From contig NC_084702.1 of the NCBI RefSeq assembly GCF_028389875.1, positions 45,197,053-45,261,052 of the forward strand: 64,000 nt of DNA. The letters run 5' to 3'. Below are positions 39,301 to 53,616 of the stretch, piece by piece. Position 1 is the first letter of the stretch. Every line of letters starts with the position of its first letter. The position numbers were made by a program, and so were the translations under genes. The notes beneath the pieces are model-generated. The model was not told the DNA's origin and made no database searches. It saw only the letters and a list, made by a program, of their open reading frames with translations. The DNA is from Rhea pennata. Taxonomy: Eukaryota; Chordata; Aves; Rheiformes; Rheidae.

Positions 39301-42300
39301 CAATATTTTGGGCCAGAAATAGAACGCTAAAAGCATCTCCATACCTAACACTTTTGTTCAACATTTTTTGAGAGTTTTGAAAAAAATAGGTTAATGCAAA
39401 GCTCTACAGCAAAACATGCCCTGCTCAGTTTTTCATAAAGAGTTCAAGCTGTTAATGCTATTTTCAAAGTTCTTGCATATTTTAGCACTCAGGTCTCCAC
39501 GACCTTCACAGAAATAACAGGTCATCAGCAGCTGAAGCAGGCAGGAGTCTAGCAAAAATGAAATTGGGCAATAATTTTACCACACATCATATTTGATGTT
39601 TATGCTGCAATAGAGAAAGAAGTTTGAAGCCTTGTTTTTTTTTAATGAAAATAACAACAAAGTAATTTTACAGTATAAACACTTCTACTTGCTCAGGTAG
39701 CTTCCTACATTTGATATGAAATTGCACCAAATGCCTGTTGTCACTATGTAGAGCCGCATGATACCAGAGAAACACTGGGGGATTTGCATTCAGTACCTAT
39801 TTGAATGTCATATTCAGCTTATTATTTTATCCCTCTAGAACTTTTTCTTCTACGTCTGTAAGTATGCAAGCTTACACACACAGCCTTAAGCTCCTCTTCT
39901 CCACCTTCTCTGCAGCCCAGCTCCAATCAGAGCATTTTGCTAAAACGTCCCATCATCCTCTTTAAACCCCCTGAGATATCTAACCAGTGTTTTCCAGACA
40001 CATTTGAGATCAGCACACTCCTAACCCTCTCTTCCATGTCTTTGCTTCTTTTGACACTGAAACCATACATTATTTCATTCTTCCTACTCTTGCAAGTGCT
40101 GCCCCTCTGACATTTTATTGTTTCAGCCTTCCTCCTGATGTATTCTGGTGGATTCTCCTTTCTGCCCTCCCACTCTTTCTTTCCCATAGAAAAAGGGAGC
40201 ATTGTGCAGAGCTGCCATCTTTGTCCTCCCCCTCTTTTCACTCCAGACTAATTCTTCAATAAGTACCATCAAGCATTTGCAAATTTATACAACTATCTCC
40301 TAAAAACAGACCAAACACAATCAGTTAATTTCCTTATCTTTCGTCTTCATTGAAGTCAGCTGATTCTGGATCCCCACCCCCCACCCCAAACAGTCTCCTT
40401 TCCTGAGGTCTTCTAATGTGGCCTAGATAATTCTTCTGTAGGGTTGCCTTGATGCCATTCTCTACTGCCAAGCTACTAAAGCTAAGGGTAAATTAAGAAG
40501 GATGTAAAACAGACTGAATTTTGAAACATCAGGTGAGCATTCTCCTCATCAACTCATCCCATAAAAATGCCCAAGATAAGAAGGTTCAGGATTTCCACTA
40601 ATGCAGCAGAAGAAATTAATCTTAACTACTGCCATGCAACTGGACATTCATAAGCAGTCAAATGAAATAACCAAAGGCAATTCCTGATGGGGCAGAGTTA
40701 TTGAGAATAGTCCTTGCGTTCTGTGTGGGAAAACTAACCCTTTCCTCATCACCTGGAGAAAAGGAAAAATAGCCAAGGAATTGCTGATTGTTATTTTTGG
40801 GACACAAGATGGATTTTTATGAATCCGTGATGCATCATAGGTCAGTTACAGGCATCTCATAACTCAATCTACACCTTCTAACCTACTCCTTCGGTTAGGG
40901 TCACAGAACAACATCTACAGAAGTATCTCATGGAAGTTACATAAGTATTCCTATACTTATACAGCATACATATATATTTACGTATATATATAAAAATATA
41001 TATAAATAAAACAACAATACCTAGATTTTACATTATAAGAAATACTTCAGACAACTAGCATTTCCCCCTACTCCTTCCAAATAAGGAAGTTTTCCATATT
41101 CTAGTCCTGGATACACAGTTGATTCTGCCCAAGAGCCCTTACGAAGGACAGTTCTTCCCTTATGAGGGAACAATAAGAGAAAAAGCTTCACTGGCAGAAT
41201 CACTGGGGGGAAAAACATAACCTGTCTGAAGGTTCTCAGGGATCTGGAGAGTTGGAATTAACCTCAGGCTAAAAACCGTGATGTGATACAGACAAAAATC
41301 AATGATGCAAACACATTATTAAATGTGTTTTTCTGAGGATCTATCAGATACGTGTTTTTGCCACACTTACAGCGCTCAGTGTAATCACCCATCATGGAAA
41401 CTGATGACCCAATTAACAGACCAAATCACTTGAAAACCACTCATGCAAATGCTGCCAAGCCCCAAAAATGTCATCAGTAAAACCATACTTCTGAACTGCT
41501 CAGATTACATGCAAAGAAATATGCACGTAGTTTTATTTTAAAATGGCTTTTTTTTTTTTAGACATTCTTTAAAGTTATTAGCATTGTAATAACTCTACCT
41601 AACTTTTAATCTTAGATCTGTATTTTTCCTAGGGTAGTCCAATTTACTACTCAATTACATTTCTGTATTGTAGCTCCACTTTAAGATTAGTTTAGTCTAC
41701 CCCTAAGGAACTTTTCTAGTTTTTCGTGTTTATATTCTCACTGAAGCTCATTTTTGCTCATTTCTCTTTACAATATGTACTTCCTTAAAATTAACATTAA
41801 AAGTTTACTTTACCCAGACCGACCTTCCAAGCAGGCAGAGTTTAAAGTCTGATCATGTTGCTTATTTTCTGGTTTGGATCCTCTGGTACTACTGAAAGAC
41901 CTGGAAACAAGAGTGATACTATCCATTAACAACTGTTTGCTCAGAAACTGTTAGCTATGTTATTGATCTTCATATTACTACCAAGACCCCATTGATTCAT
42001 AAAACTTAACATTAGCTTGTCATTAACCTTAAGACTTTAAAAGCAAAAAAAAAAAAAAAAAAAAAAAGTTTCTTACTAAATAAAAGCCCACTTTGAAAAC
42101 TACTTAGGTTTTCCCAGATGATACTTCTGTGCTCTGGGTAGCTTTCTCACCATCTCTTCAAAAGCAAGTTCCACAACGTAACACGACCTAGCTTTCCTGA
42201 AACTGATCTGTTTTTAAATCAGCTCACATTTCTCCAGATACTGTGGATTTTGGAAGTCTTTTTCATGCAGCTTATGGCCTTTCTGCTCTTTCCTTATAAG

Positions 42301-43659
42301 CCATCTTAAAAGATTATATTTGCCCTCTTCTATTCTGTATTTGACCACAAAACAAAGTTATTTGTGCTCCAAGCACTGAGCCACTCACTTCTTCCATCCC
42401 CAGACAGTAACATTTACATTTTGAGCCATTAATTAATAACTTTTCTGCCAGGGGAAAAAAATAATGTTTAATGAGCTACTTTCAAAACGGTTTTAAGTTT
42501 GGCTGTTACATGTTCTGCTATACAGTCTAGTAGCCCCAACCAGCAATTTAACAGTTCCACCAGAGTAAACAGGCTCAGCAAGAGAGATCATCACACAGGA
42601 AAACTGATCAAGTATGAGCCAGTACAATGGATGGACACAGAGAAGATAAAGGGAACTGTAAGGTAAAACATGCAATGCATAGGGTTGTAAATACAAGCCA
42701 TAAACACAGCAGACCAGAAGAAACTACAAACGTATACTTGAAACAAAAAGAAAGAAGCCACGGAAATAAAGAATGGAATTAATGCCTATTAACTTGGGTA
42801 CATTTCAAAAAAAAAAAAAAAAAAGTCACCTGATTTCACCTAATTTAAGACTTGGCTCAGTATCCCAGCCATTGGTACCTGATCACAAATCTGCTTTGGT
42901 GTTAATAGTCTGTCAAACAGCAGATTTGTGTTAGTTGCTTGTGCTGCTTCTACATTAACTCTTCTAATCCTCTGGAAGATACCTAGAAGTCACAAGGAAA
43001 GCTAGTTTTCCTCAATGTATTTTTTTTTCAAATGTATTAAGAGAACAGTGAACATGGTATTCATGATATCTACCAAAGAGTTCACTTTGAGAAGCCAGTA
43101 CTGTTCACATTCACTTTCATTTTAGTAATCTAAAGAACCATCTCACCTTTTGTTTTAATAGAACAGTTTAATGGAAAATATTATAATCAGCAAAAGTAAG
43201 ACAAGATCAAAAGCCTTCATTTCGCTGAGATTTTGCTTCTTCTAGAGGTAAATACAGGAAATCACCTTATGGATTTAAAAGTTCTGATTAAGAACATTAT
43301 AAACCCGACTTTTGCAACATCAGTTCCTTGAATGATTACGTACTACAAGAACTGCAGGTGTATATTACAATGCGTAAGCACCTTCACATGCAAAGCACCA
43401 GACAAATGCTCTAGAAATTTTTTCCACGTTTGAACTTGGCAAAACAGCTACCAGCTTCTCTATACATGTAGCTAAACAAGTAGCACACAGGACGACAGTA
43501 ACAACATGCTAACATACCAATAAAACATACTAACAATTCCATGTTTGCTTTCCTCAAACAATAGAGGTATCTAAATATTTCATAAAATTTAACATTGACT
43601 CTAGAGTTGGATTTTTTAGTGTCCTCATTGTTCTACACCGCAAAAGACTCCACAACAAT
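36331..43659. other. AT-rich intergenic DNA, no gene recognised
   Basis: No supported exon. Contains a possible short amniote repeat relic around 38155-38195 (CTCCCCCACTGATTTTAAGG), an AT-rich simple tract at 40968-41006, poly(A) tracts at 42045-42067 and 42807-42824, and a pyrimidine-rich section at 39890-40250 without a recognisable product. Confidence 0.5.
42045..42067. repeat. Poly(A) tract of 23
   Basis: Uninterrupted A run. Confidence 0.95.
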
Positions 43660-45420
43660 ATAGATTTATATCACCCTTTTTATTTTTCAGGCAGAAATAC
43701 AATTTCATAGGGTATTTCAATAAATAGTGATGTTTATCCTTTAAACAAAGCCCCCTACTCTTTGGCATTTGACCATATTCCATTTTTCAAATTAAAGCCT
43801 ATATAGGAAAAGTCTACTTTAGAGATCATTGTTCAATACATTAAACTTACATAGGTGCAGTTAACTTTTTAAAATACGTATCAGTTGCTGTAAAGATTCT
43901 AATAACTCTAAAACATTAACCAAACCAGTACAATTCAGACTACTGGGCTCTTATTTACTGCCTTCAGTTACAACTGTGGAGTAAGTGACAGAATGAAAAG
44001 AACACTTCATTTCCACAACACATGCACTGACTAGTGCTTTCTATTCATTCTGAAGGAGACACAAAAAATACCTGAATTGTACCAGGAACAAATGATCAAA
44101 TATGTTATGTTTCAAAACAGTATGATCTTAATTATTCTTAACTTCTAGCAAGGTCATCAACCAAAACTAAGCTGCACACTGCTTCAGTAATAAATTGCAC
44201 CTAAAAAAGTCTAAAAACTATTTTTAATTTTTAAAACATAAGTTACTCACATGTTTTAAATATATCTAATACAGCTGTCAAAATTGCATTTGATGTCATG
44301 TCTGGATGCAAATTTCTTAAGCAACAAATTAAGCCAGTATAGTCAATCTACTCTGCTGAAAAAAAAACAGGATCAGCTCTTCAAAAATGATATAGAGACA
44401 CTTTACTTGCACTCTATGTAAAAGTCTGCTTTCTGGATCTCAATAAAAGTGTGCAGTGCTTCAAATAAACTGAATTTCCAAAGTAATGCTAATGCTATTT
44501 GATGCTTTCCATTACTACATGTGTTATAGAAAACATGAATTGAAATTAAAAACATTATTCACATACTGATGCAGACATTCTAGTGTATTTACTGGCATTT
44601 GAAGTGAATCCTTGTTTTCATGTCAAGACAATGTAAAACAAAAACAAAACAAAACAAAACAAAAAACACATCTACAACCAAAAAAAATTCACCCTCCCCC
44701 AAAGATTTTTTTAAATATCCCAAATACTTATTCCAAGCATTTCTTTCAATAGAACAGAGGAGGCAAAGCAATTACTTCCATGCAGAAGCTAAAAAATAAT
44801 TTAACAGGTCTAAAGTAGCAAATGAACAAAGTTATATTTAATGAGCGAATTTCCCCCTTACTAGTGCAAGCCCAGTTACAAAATGTTTGAACTGTTTAAA
44901 TAACAAGTGATCTATTTTAGCCAAGTTCACATTCCTTCCCGTTATGTAAAAAAATCATACATACATTTTACTTTAGAATATAGGAAGAAATAAAAAGATA
45001 TCTTGAGTACTTATCCAAGAGCAGTTTCTAACATCAAGCCAAAATTAGCAACAACCAAGCAGACATCACCATTTTTCTGTGTTAAATTACTGTAGATACT
45101 AGATATAACTATACAAAAAAACCCTCAAACCTAAAAACAAAAAAACAAAAGCCTTTTCTTTGTTAGAAGGTGTCCAAAGGAATATCCACCAGTTGCAGTC
45201 AAATTTGAATTAGAAGCTGCTTGCTCTGGAAAGATTTATTTCCCTCTGAGTATTGGTAACACATTGCATTGTCAAAATTCTACTCAAATAAATTACTTTC
45301 TGGTAACATTTAGCTGATACAACCACCTACAATGTGGACAGTCATGTACACAGTACAACAGTAGATTTTTGCAGCAACAGAGAAATAACCAGAAACTGAT
45401 TCTAAATTTCAGATCATAGT
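43660..45420 (-). other. MACIR: Probable MACIR 3' UTR with two candidate poly(A) signals
   Basis: Below the MACIR stop codon the minus strand carries canonical AATAAA hexamers at 45240-45235 and at 43684-43679. The first would give a 3' UTR of roughly 0.2 kb. The second would give about 1.75 kb and is followed by a GT-rich stretch typical of a downstream element. No other AATAAA was noticed between them. Which is used, or whether the transcript runs farther, cannot be decided from sequence alone. The interval is AT-rich and holds a CAAAA-type low-complexity tract near 44.64-44.67 kb. Confidence 0.45.
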
Positions 45421-46044
45421 TCATGTGTTATTTCTTGCAAACATACGGTCCCCTCTAAGGGTAAGGTGTTGGAGCTGGTATTGTAGCACTTCTGTGTCAG
45501 CAGGTTCCTTGATGCTCATTTTGTCTAAATTGAGGTAGTCCAGGGATTTAGAGTGAGCCCTTTTACCTTTTAAAAGGCAGAGAGGCAGGGGACCATGTAG
45601 TGCCTTATAAGGTTCATATGGTAAAGCCTTAGTGCATTTATCCCCTGAGCTGGGCATCCGTCTCCTCCTCCTTCCATTTACTGCAGGGATCTCATATGGC
45701 TGATAGTACCTACTTCTAGTTTTGTACAAACGAGAGGAACGTGCAAGTCCTGAATCAAGCTGTTTGGAACGCAAGTTAGGCCCTAATTCCCCTTTATTCT
45801 CTTCGTTTCCTGTACACTTCTGGGCTAATTTCAGCAGCTCTTCTCCAGTTGTGAAGCCAACCAAATAGTTAGAATCCATATGAAGGATCTGATAGCCGGA
45901 AACTGTCCGCCGCATTGGTGAGCACGGCGTGCTGGAGCATCGTGGCTTCTCAGCATCGGTTTTGCTTGCAGAACTCACCTCTGCAAGAGGTACAGGGAGG
46001 GTAGATACAGTAGTTCTGGATTCTCCATTTATGTCAACTTCCAT
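45421..46044 (-). CDS. MACIR: Macrophage immunometabolism regulator (C5orf30), complete coding sequence
   Basis: The frame encodes 207 residues, against 206 for the human protein as I remember it, and is uninterrupted. I recognise it from several highly conserved blocks: KPRCSSTPCSPMRRTVSG (residues 33-50), the YQILHMDSNYLVGFTTGEEL block (51-70), a five-arginine run (125-129) inside the conserved NGRRRRRMPSSGDK segment (123-136), and the C-terminus ending GDRMFARNNT. No transmembrane segment or signal peptide is visible, which fits a cytosolic protein. In mammals MACIR binds the lipid-cargo adaptors UNC119A/B, affects ciliary protein trafficking, and dampens inflammatory macrophage and synovial fibroblast activity. 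I chose the ATG at 46044 because it gives the family N-terminus MEVDINGES and has A at -3 and G at +4. The frame remains open for three codons upstream to a GTG, which is not a likely start. The N-terminal 30 residues are the least familiar part, as expected for a disordered tail. Confidence 0.96.
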   Translation of the reverse strand: MEVDINGESRTTVSTLPVPLAEVSSASKTDAEKPRCSSTPCSPMRRTVSGYQILHMDSNYLVGFTTGEELLKLAQKCTGNEENKGELGPNLRSKQLDSGLARSSRLYKTRSRYYQPYEIPAVNGRRRRRMPSSGDKCTKALPYEPYKALHGPLPLCLLKGKRAHSKSLDYLNLDKMSIKEPADTEVLQYQLQHLTLRGDRMFARNNT

Positions 46045-46067
46045 TTTAAACACAATGCTATTCTCCT
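46045..46067 (-). other. MACIR: MACIR coding exon: 5' UTR segment and splice acceptor
   Basis: Read on the minus strand, a T-rich tract ending TTTGTTTTTAG stops at 46066. The exon then starts at 46065 and has 21 bases of 5' UTR before the ATG at 46044. This places the whole coding region in one exon, as in mammals, with upstream exon(s) non-coding. The acceptor is seen in the sequence; its use is inferred. Confidence 0.75.
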
Positions 46068-49000
46068 AAAAACAAAACAGAGCTTGATCAGAAAAAGAGC
46101 CTTTAACCAAGAAAAGGATCAGAGTGAAAATCTCAGATATTAGGGATTTTTTTTTTAATCATCCAAAACTCACAACCAGTGCTTCTCTTTACAGTCTTGT
46201 CTTACACTCTACAAAGTCTCCTAACAAAACCATCATCAACATTTGCCTTCTAGAACTACTTTTTTTAATGACAAATACCATAAATATATTCTTACCATTC
46301 TTGAATATGTTAAGAACATTCTTGAATAGTACTGTAGAGAAAACTGAAGTATCTTTTAATCCTTTTAGTCCATTTGATTCCCTTTGAGACAATCTACCTC
46401 TATTAGCATATCCACAGTGCTATTCTCCCACACTCAGTTGCATGTATTTTCCATTAGCAATTATTTCAGTAAATAAAGCTAAAAACAAAAACAAGATCTC
46501 TCCCCCCTCCCCACACATGCAACAGCTACTACCTCAGGCATGACCATGGACCAGAACTGACCCTCGCCTGGCTACTGCAATGTTTCCCTCTTCCAGAAAT
46601 GAAAACGGTTTGCTTTAGATTCAAAGAATGGCATCCTGACTGTTCAAACTCAGCTATCTTTAGAGGTTGTCCACAAACCTCCCCCTCCAAAAATCACAAT
46701 ATTATTTACAGCTAACCAAACAAAACCACAATGTTTTATTCTAATATATTTCTAACAAAGGAAATAGTTTACTAGTGTTTAATAAGTATGTCATAAGATC
46801 TTTGTAAGCATCTTAATAATGACCAATATTTTGCTTTCTAGCATATTTGTTTGGCTTTTATTTCTTTGGGAAACAAAATAATCTGCCCTGCCCTTTCTCC
46901 CCTCACAACTATTCTATACAAATTATTTGGTGCCTTTAAAGATGCAACAACTTTCCACCACTATCCATTACCATCTTTAACATGGGAAGATAAAGTTGAT
47001 ATCACAGAAAGTGTATGTCAGTGGGTGCCAGCACACAAAGGCAGCTTTGTTTTTTTTTTTTTTTCAATTTCTTTGCTTTTGATGTCTTTTACACTATCTT
47101 TGTGCCACAGCTAGTTCACAAAATGCAAAGGTCACATCTGTTTCCAAATCCATGTTCCCTTCATTGTCAGCCTCACCTTTGCTCTACATGTTAGCTAGTA
47201 ACTCTCTGGCCACATATTTCACAAAAAAACTACACAGCTTTGTAAAGCTTAAAAGCAGCAGGATTCAAAGGAGAAAGTAAAGTTAGTATGCAACCTTCCA
47301 GTGGAAACAAAATTCTTAACTTTATTATAAGATATTAAGACCACATTAATGGCTTGGTAGAGCGTCACAAATAAAACTGCCCTTAAAACATGTTATTGGC
47401 AGTTTGTAGACTTTTAAAGTTGCTACTTGCTGCTGTTCTGCGAATTGAGATGTCAGAGACAGAGAAGCAAAGACGCAACAAGTAAATGAAGGAAAATAGT
47501 ACCTCCTTCTCAATATTTTATTCAAATATTTGTAATTAGATGCTCTAATACAAAATGGACTTAAATAGAATGGAAAACCACATCAAGGTCAACCACCACT
47601 CACTTGCCTTAAAAGTTTAAGCCTACCCAATTTATGTTCAGGGACTGGGAAAGAGCAATTTAAGTCTGCTTAGTCTCAAATCAACCTGTTAATTCAGTCC
47701 TATTCTAATCAAAAATTCTCATACTTTTACTAAACAAAATTTGATTTGCCAGTCATTGACAGAAAACCTTCTGTTACAGAGAGACTATTACTAAAGTTCC
47801 GAAGTTCCTTTAGTCTAAAATGTCCTTTTTTAGTTCTCCTCATAAGGCAGTCTTACTTAGGATTTCTTGGTTTGTGTATTATTGCTTTTATAGATACAGA
47901 TTCACGTCATGCAGCAAATTCTTAACAATTTTTAGCAAAAAATACAGCTAACATAGTAAAAGCTAAATAAAAAAATACTATACTAAATCGTCAATATTTT
48001 TCAATGAAAAAAGTACATAAACTCAAGAAAGTTGCTCCTTATATTTAATTGGCTTTCTGAAATATATTTAGAGTCAGTTCAAAATTTCAGAATAGCAGAA
48101 GCAACTGTTCTTTCCTTCAGCACCATATTTACGTAATGAGACAATAAATATGGCAAGGTTTCAGCACACAAAGATATTCATGACAACTCCTTGGTCAGAA
48201 ATCATAGTTCCTGCACCATCAAGAACCAAGGTCACTGGAAGTGTAACCTAGACAAATCTCGCACTAGAATTTTGGCTATCCTAAGCTTTTCACCAAGAAA
48301 CCTAAATATGTAAGTGCTCCTGGTCTTTTAATTCCTAGTTTGTCTCTTCCAGGTCAGAAATATTTACAATAATCTTCCAGAAAAATTCAATCTTTTCTGT
48401 TAAAAAGCAGAAACAACACTAGGAAAAGTATTAACAAAGTAGAGTTTTATAGGAAGGTTAGAAATGAATTAATTACATTACACGCATCCTAAAACCCAGC
48501 AACAACAACCACTTGCTACAGCCATAGGTGCCCTAAGGAAAGAGAAGCAGGAAGGGATGTCCCCATGCACATTTTGAGTTAAAGAAAAAACAAAACCAAA
48601 AAACTTGGGAGTACTAGAAAGCAGCACAAAGGCCCTTCTCAAAATACAGCTTTCAAAATTAACTTACTTTCGTTTGAAACATAGACGTGTGCCCTGCTAG
48701 CAAAAAGCAATCAGTTTTGGAGGAAAACTACAAGCGGAGGGCAGGGGGCAAAAGGTCCTCGTGCTGGCCAAGAACAGGACAAAGGAAAAACAGAAGAGAA
48801 AAGCCTTGAAGTCAGCAATGCTCCAGCCTAGTGCTTCAATCCGAAACCACAGCATTTCTTCTGCTATATTCCAATGCAAGGAACAGCCCTAAAAACAAGA
48901 CGCTGGAGAGAATCCTACACGTTTGAAAAGAACAGTAGCATCAGAAGCCAAATTGTAGGATTTGGCACCATAAACATCAGAAGCTTAAGGGAACAGCACC

Positions 49001-50103
49001 ATGAGTTGGTGAAATGAATGACTGGCCAGCTCCAGAGGCACAGGTCCAAAATGCAGCATGTTCAACCATGCTTTCCCAACCCTTTTAAACATGACTTAGT
49101 CAAGCTGCCATATGGTTTCAACATGCTTTATTTCCTTATGTGTTAAGAAAGACAGAGTTACATTGTTTAGAAAATTTCCATAAAACAAAATCATTGGTGA
49201 GATTCACAGTATCTGTACCTACAAATACATTTTTAAGGCTTTTAGGCTGATTTTTAGGCCATTTCAGTGGTTTTAAGACATTAGCTGACTACTAGTAAGT
49301 TTACCGCTGTATCATGGTCTCAGCACATGTCAGTAATCCTAAGTATCAATTTTACTACTGAAAAAAACAGTACTTCAATTAAAATATTTTCTTCAGATCA
49401 TAGTTACCTTTTCTTCTTGCTTCTCAAAGAAAGTGACAATAGAGAGATGCCAATTCAATGCAATTTATAATCAAGGTTTTAAGATAGAACCAAAACAAGG
49501 AGATGATGAACAGGCATTCTTTTCTTTGCTGCCTCTTCACATATTTAAGTAGTATGGAAAAATACAGATAGTAGAACAAGAAAAGGATTCACTTGACCAA
49601 TGTGTCGTACTGGTGCTAAAAGCGCTTCCAGCATAAAATTCACTTCATTAAGATTTTACAAGATTTCAATTATTTTCTTTAAACTACAAAGGAGGCTTCG
49701 CACTTAAATTAATCCTACCTAATCCAGCTAAAAATCAAGTCACCTAAACTACTGAGAAAAGGAATAACGACTAAAAAGATTAGGTTAACTATTATAAATC
49801 ACTATTATCTTAAAGAATGCATTAATATGCTTGGTATAGATCTTTGAGGGCAAAATCCCCAGAAATCAAAAGTTCCTGCACCCTGCATAAACCAAAGCTT
49901 TCCGGTTTTTAAACATTTTACAAAGATGGCAGATACCACAGAAAGATTGGTATGTTCAAAAAACAGAAGCGTATTACATATTAACATACAATATGCTAGT
50001 ATACATACTGTAAATCATTTGTTGCCTTGGATTGGAGCCCTGAAATGACCTATAGTCATTTGCTCTGATTACAAGTAAGGGCCTTTTTTTTTTTGTTTTG
50101 TAG

Positions 50104-50127
50104 TTTTTTTTTTTTTTTTTTTTTTTT
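50104..50127. repeat. Poly(T) tract of 24
   Basis: Uninterrupted T run within the inferred MACIR intron. Confidence 0.95.
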
Positions 50128-51311
50128 GCTGATAATTTGTTACTTACTTTTTCTCTCTTCCTCAAAAAGACAACAAGCAACTCTAAAAAATATCAACTTT
50201 AATTGTGCAGTTATTCAAAATTTAAACAAAGAAAGCACAAAGAAAGATAAAGTGAGATTTCCCTCAACACTCCTATGCTTTCTAAAAAGCCTGTATTATT
50301 TCAATACCACCAAAATAGGTTCTTCTTAATAAGAGTACTGGTTCTATTTGGTTTTTGTTTTCTAGACATCAATCCTGCAGGTATGTTCACCATTTGCTAA
50401 GAACCACAAAGATCTCCCCCTCTGATAATATACTTTAATTGCAACAAGCATGTGGCTGAATGGAAAGATGGCATTACAGTTAGCACAAAGCAACTCTGTA
50501 CAAGGGTGAAATACATTGGGTTAGAGATATTCAGTCAAGCAGTACCAGTGTTGACACTTCCCCTTCTCTGATCTTCCATTACTTCTACAACACACCTATG
50601 AGATATGACTTTTGTCTATAAATACTAGGAAAAAATACAGGAAGTGAAGTCAACCAGTCCAGGTAACTGTAAGAGGACTGTGCCAAGCAAAGTCAACATA
50701 TTTTTGATTAAGTATTTCAAACTTTTCTATTTGTTAAAGAGAAAAAAATAAAAGTCTACATTATTCCTTTTGTAGTACAAAAAGATAGATTCACATATAG
50801 GTAGTATGAATACTTGGAAATTCCATCCTGTTTTGCTGAATGCTGATGGAATTACATATTTGTAGAGCCTATTTTTCTGTAAATATTTCCAGTCTGCAAT
50901 GAAAATACATAATGAAAGAGTCAGGTTAAAGCTGAACTATCTAAAAGTATCCACAAAGCTGCCATGTTTCAGTTTCTAGAGCAGGGGCAGCCAGCCCATA
51001 GACCTTGAGCTGTTTGCAGCTTGCAGGCCCTTCCCACACAAGCCGGTGATCCTGCTGCAGGCATTGCCAGCCCTAGATTACAAATACAGTGATGGGGAGT
51101 TGCGCCCCTCAATTTACTCCCAGAGTCACTCACCCTTCTCTCAATCTGCTAGACAGTTATTCTTAGCCTTACACAACTTTGTATTCAGCTGAAGAGAGTT
51201 AAGAAAACAAACAAAAACACACAGCCTCATGCTCTTGAAGATACCCTAGAACAGTTACATTAAGTTTTATAGATGGATACCATGTCTGCAGAGACAGGAA
51301 AGGAGGGAGGT

Positions 51312-51324
51312 GGGGGGGGGGGGG
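51312..51324. repeat. 13-G homopolymer run
   Basis: Run flanked by GGAGGGAGG and GAGG, a G-quadruplex-prone tract in the inferred MACIR intron. Confidence 0.9.
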
Positions 51325-53593
51325 AGGAAATCACAGCAGGACCAGAAATCTCCTGAAAGATGCCTACAAACTGGACACGTTTTCACCAAATCTCATCTTC
51401 CTTAAAAGAGATACTATGCTACTCTAAGCCACAGAAGAGCAAACGGAGAAAACGCTAAATTGTTGCATCATATGAAGTAACTTTGGGATTAAGCAAAAAC
51501 AAAGTTTAACTATTTTTTCAAAATTAAGTATAAGAAAATGAAATCATGCATAACCTGTATGGATATGGTAGAATATCTATATCAATATATAAACATAGAT
51601 ATTCCCAAGTGAGTAGTAAGAAATCAAAGACAGGACAAATTAATAAAGACAGTGCATTAATATCAGAAAGCGATGCAAAACAAGTCTCCACACAACAACC
51701 AATTAAAATAACTGCAGAATAGCGGGCATTTTTCTTTTGACCAGGTGAAGTATTTAGCCCTTAAGCAATGCAGTACACTGGACAACACAACATCAGTTAT
51801 ACCACATTATATTTCATACAGAACAAGGAAATGCTCAATGTTTCGAACAAGAAGATTATGTCAATTTCTAATAATACATTCCTACTGCTAGAACCAGAAC
51901 TAGTTAACCAGTTTATTTGTTAATCCTTCTCATTAATTCAACTTCAAATAGAAAACAAACATGATCCAGGAAGCATTCTTTTAAAAATGAAGAGGATCAC
52001 AAATGAATTACTGAGGAACTGCAACTGGCAATTGCAGTGACAGGCTCATCCTGCAGATGTGACAGCCAGTAGACCAGATCAGCATGACTGAGCATACAAT
52101 TTACACAGAAAAAAAGAGACAGATGGAATTTCAACAGTAGGTTCAGGCTAATGAATTTTGTATGAGTAGTCTTAGCAAGCAAGAAAAGTAAAAGAAAATG
52201 GTGGAAAAGAAAGCCATTTAACTTCCAACATCTCTTCACCAAGCAGTATCAGATGAATGTATTTAACAGAGGGTAACTTTTCTGTAGGATACAAAGTTCT
52301 TTAAATAACCAATGCAACTTTTTTTCTGTGCAGAATCACAGATGAACATTTCCCCGCATTCTGTTAGTAAGTTGATGCTCTTAGCCAACATGAAGATAGC
52401 TATTTGCTGTTACTCATTAAAAGACTAAACTGCAAGACACGTAAAAAAAGTTGGTGTGTAGTGTGAATAAATCCTTTGCTTCTTTAGCAAGTAACAATTC
52501 AAAACAGTATATTTTTTCATTATTACTGCATTTTATTTATTTCTCTGCACATTTCATCTCCCCATCAATTGAAAATTCAGTCCCCTCTCCAGTTTCAGGC
52601 TATTTCACTTGAAAGAAAACTAACTTGATTTGTTGGAATAATTCAATTAGCTTCATAGAATAATAAAGATAGAAGTATAAAGAAAGAATTTTTGAATGTT
52701 TTACAGATTTCACTGAATAAACACTACTTTTCCCTTTAAAAGCAAAATACTAATGGTAAAACAGGTCTCCACCATTTTTGTGTCAGACTAGAAATGAATG
52801 TTTGGTGCCATGCCTGAAAATACAGCTTTGCAGATGTTATTTTGAAACTATCAACCTAAACAAAAACTGTGTCATACACAGCCTTTGTCTAGGAACAGTA
52901 ATTAAAAGAAAGACAATAGTTAAAAAGAAGACCTGCCCTCAAAGCTATTGAGGAAAATATCATGTTTAATCAACCTAATTTACTTTGCAGGGTTTTTAAA
53001 CAGAAGCACTTTAAATAACTTCTTCATTGTCTTACTGTGATGTAATCTGCAGCAAGTATTTAGCTGTTTCTTGGAAAGGTGTGTCTCATTCATTTGCACC
53101 ACCTGCATTTCAAAAGGTCACTTCCTCAAACTTACAAGCCACGTATTTAAGGACCTTTAAAGTTTTGTTCCTTGCCACCTCTTCAAATGACCCTTCCTAT
53201 ACTTAAATAAACGCTGCCTAAAACCGAATGTTTAAATGCAATGCAACTATGGGATAAACATTGACTGAAGCTCAACAGTACACTCAAGTACAGTAAATGT
53301 GAATTAAACATGTGAACAGAAAACTTTGACTAGGCATACTCCATTCATCTGACTTTACCATAACAATGTTTGCATGCAATTATGCAAGCTTGGCGGCCAA
53401 GCAGGCAGCATATGGCTGGCCAAAGAAGAGATTATAAAGAAAACCATGCTACAATGCCAGTACTGTTACGCAAGAATTTAATTTCAAGGATCACACGGCT
53501 ATTGCTTCACTTCTTTCCTCCATTTCAGAGCTACTGAAAGAAAGAACCATCCTTCTCCATCCTCGTTATCTCCATAAACACTCTTCCTCAAGG

Positions 53594-53616
53594 AAAAAAA
53601 AAAAAAAAAAAAAAAA
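53594..53616. repeat. Poly(A) tract of 23
   Basis: Uninterrupted A run in the inferred MACIR intron. Confidence 0.95.

Noticed and set aside
39927-40241. 104-codon minus-strand frame
   Set aside because: Arises from a pyrimidine-rich tract; the peptide matches no family that I know.
14000-45000. NUDT12, the expected convergent neighbour of MACIR
   Set aside because: I looked for its ankyrin and NUDIX-box exons on the + strand and saw none; it probably lies to the left of the window.
50983-51110. Possible hAT-type DNA transposon end ('gcaggggcagccagcccata...')
   Set aside because: The resemblance to a hAT end is limited to about 50 bases and no partner terminus was found, so it was not listed as a feature.
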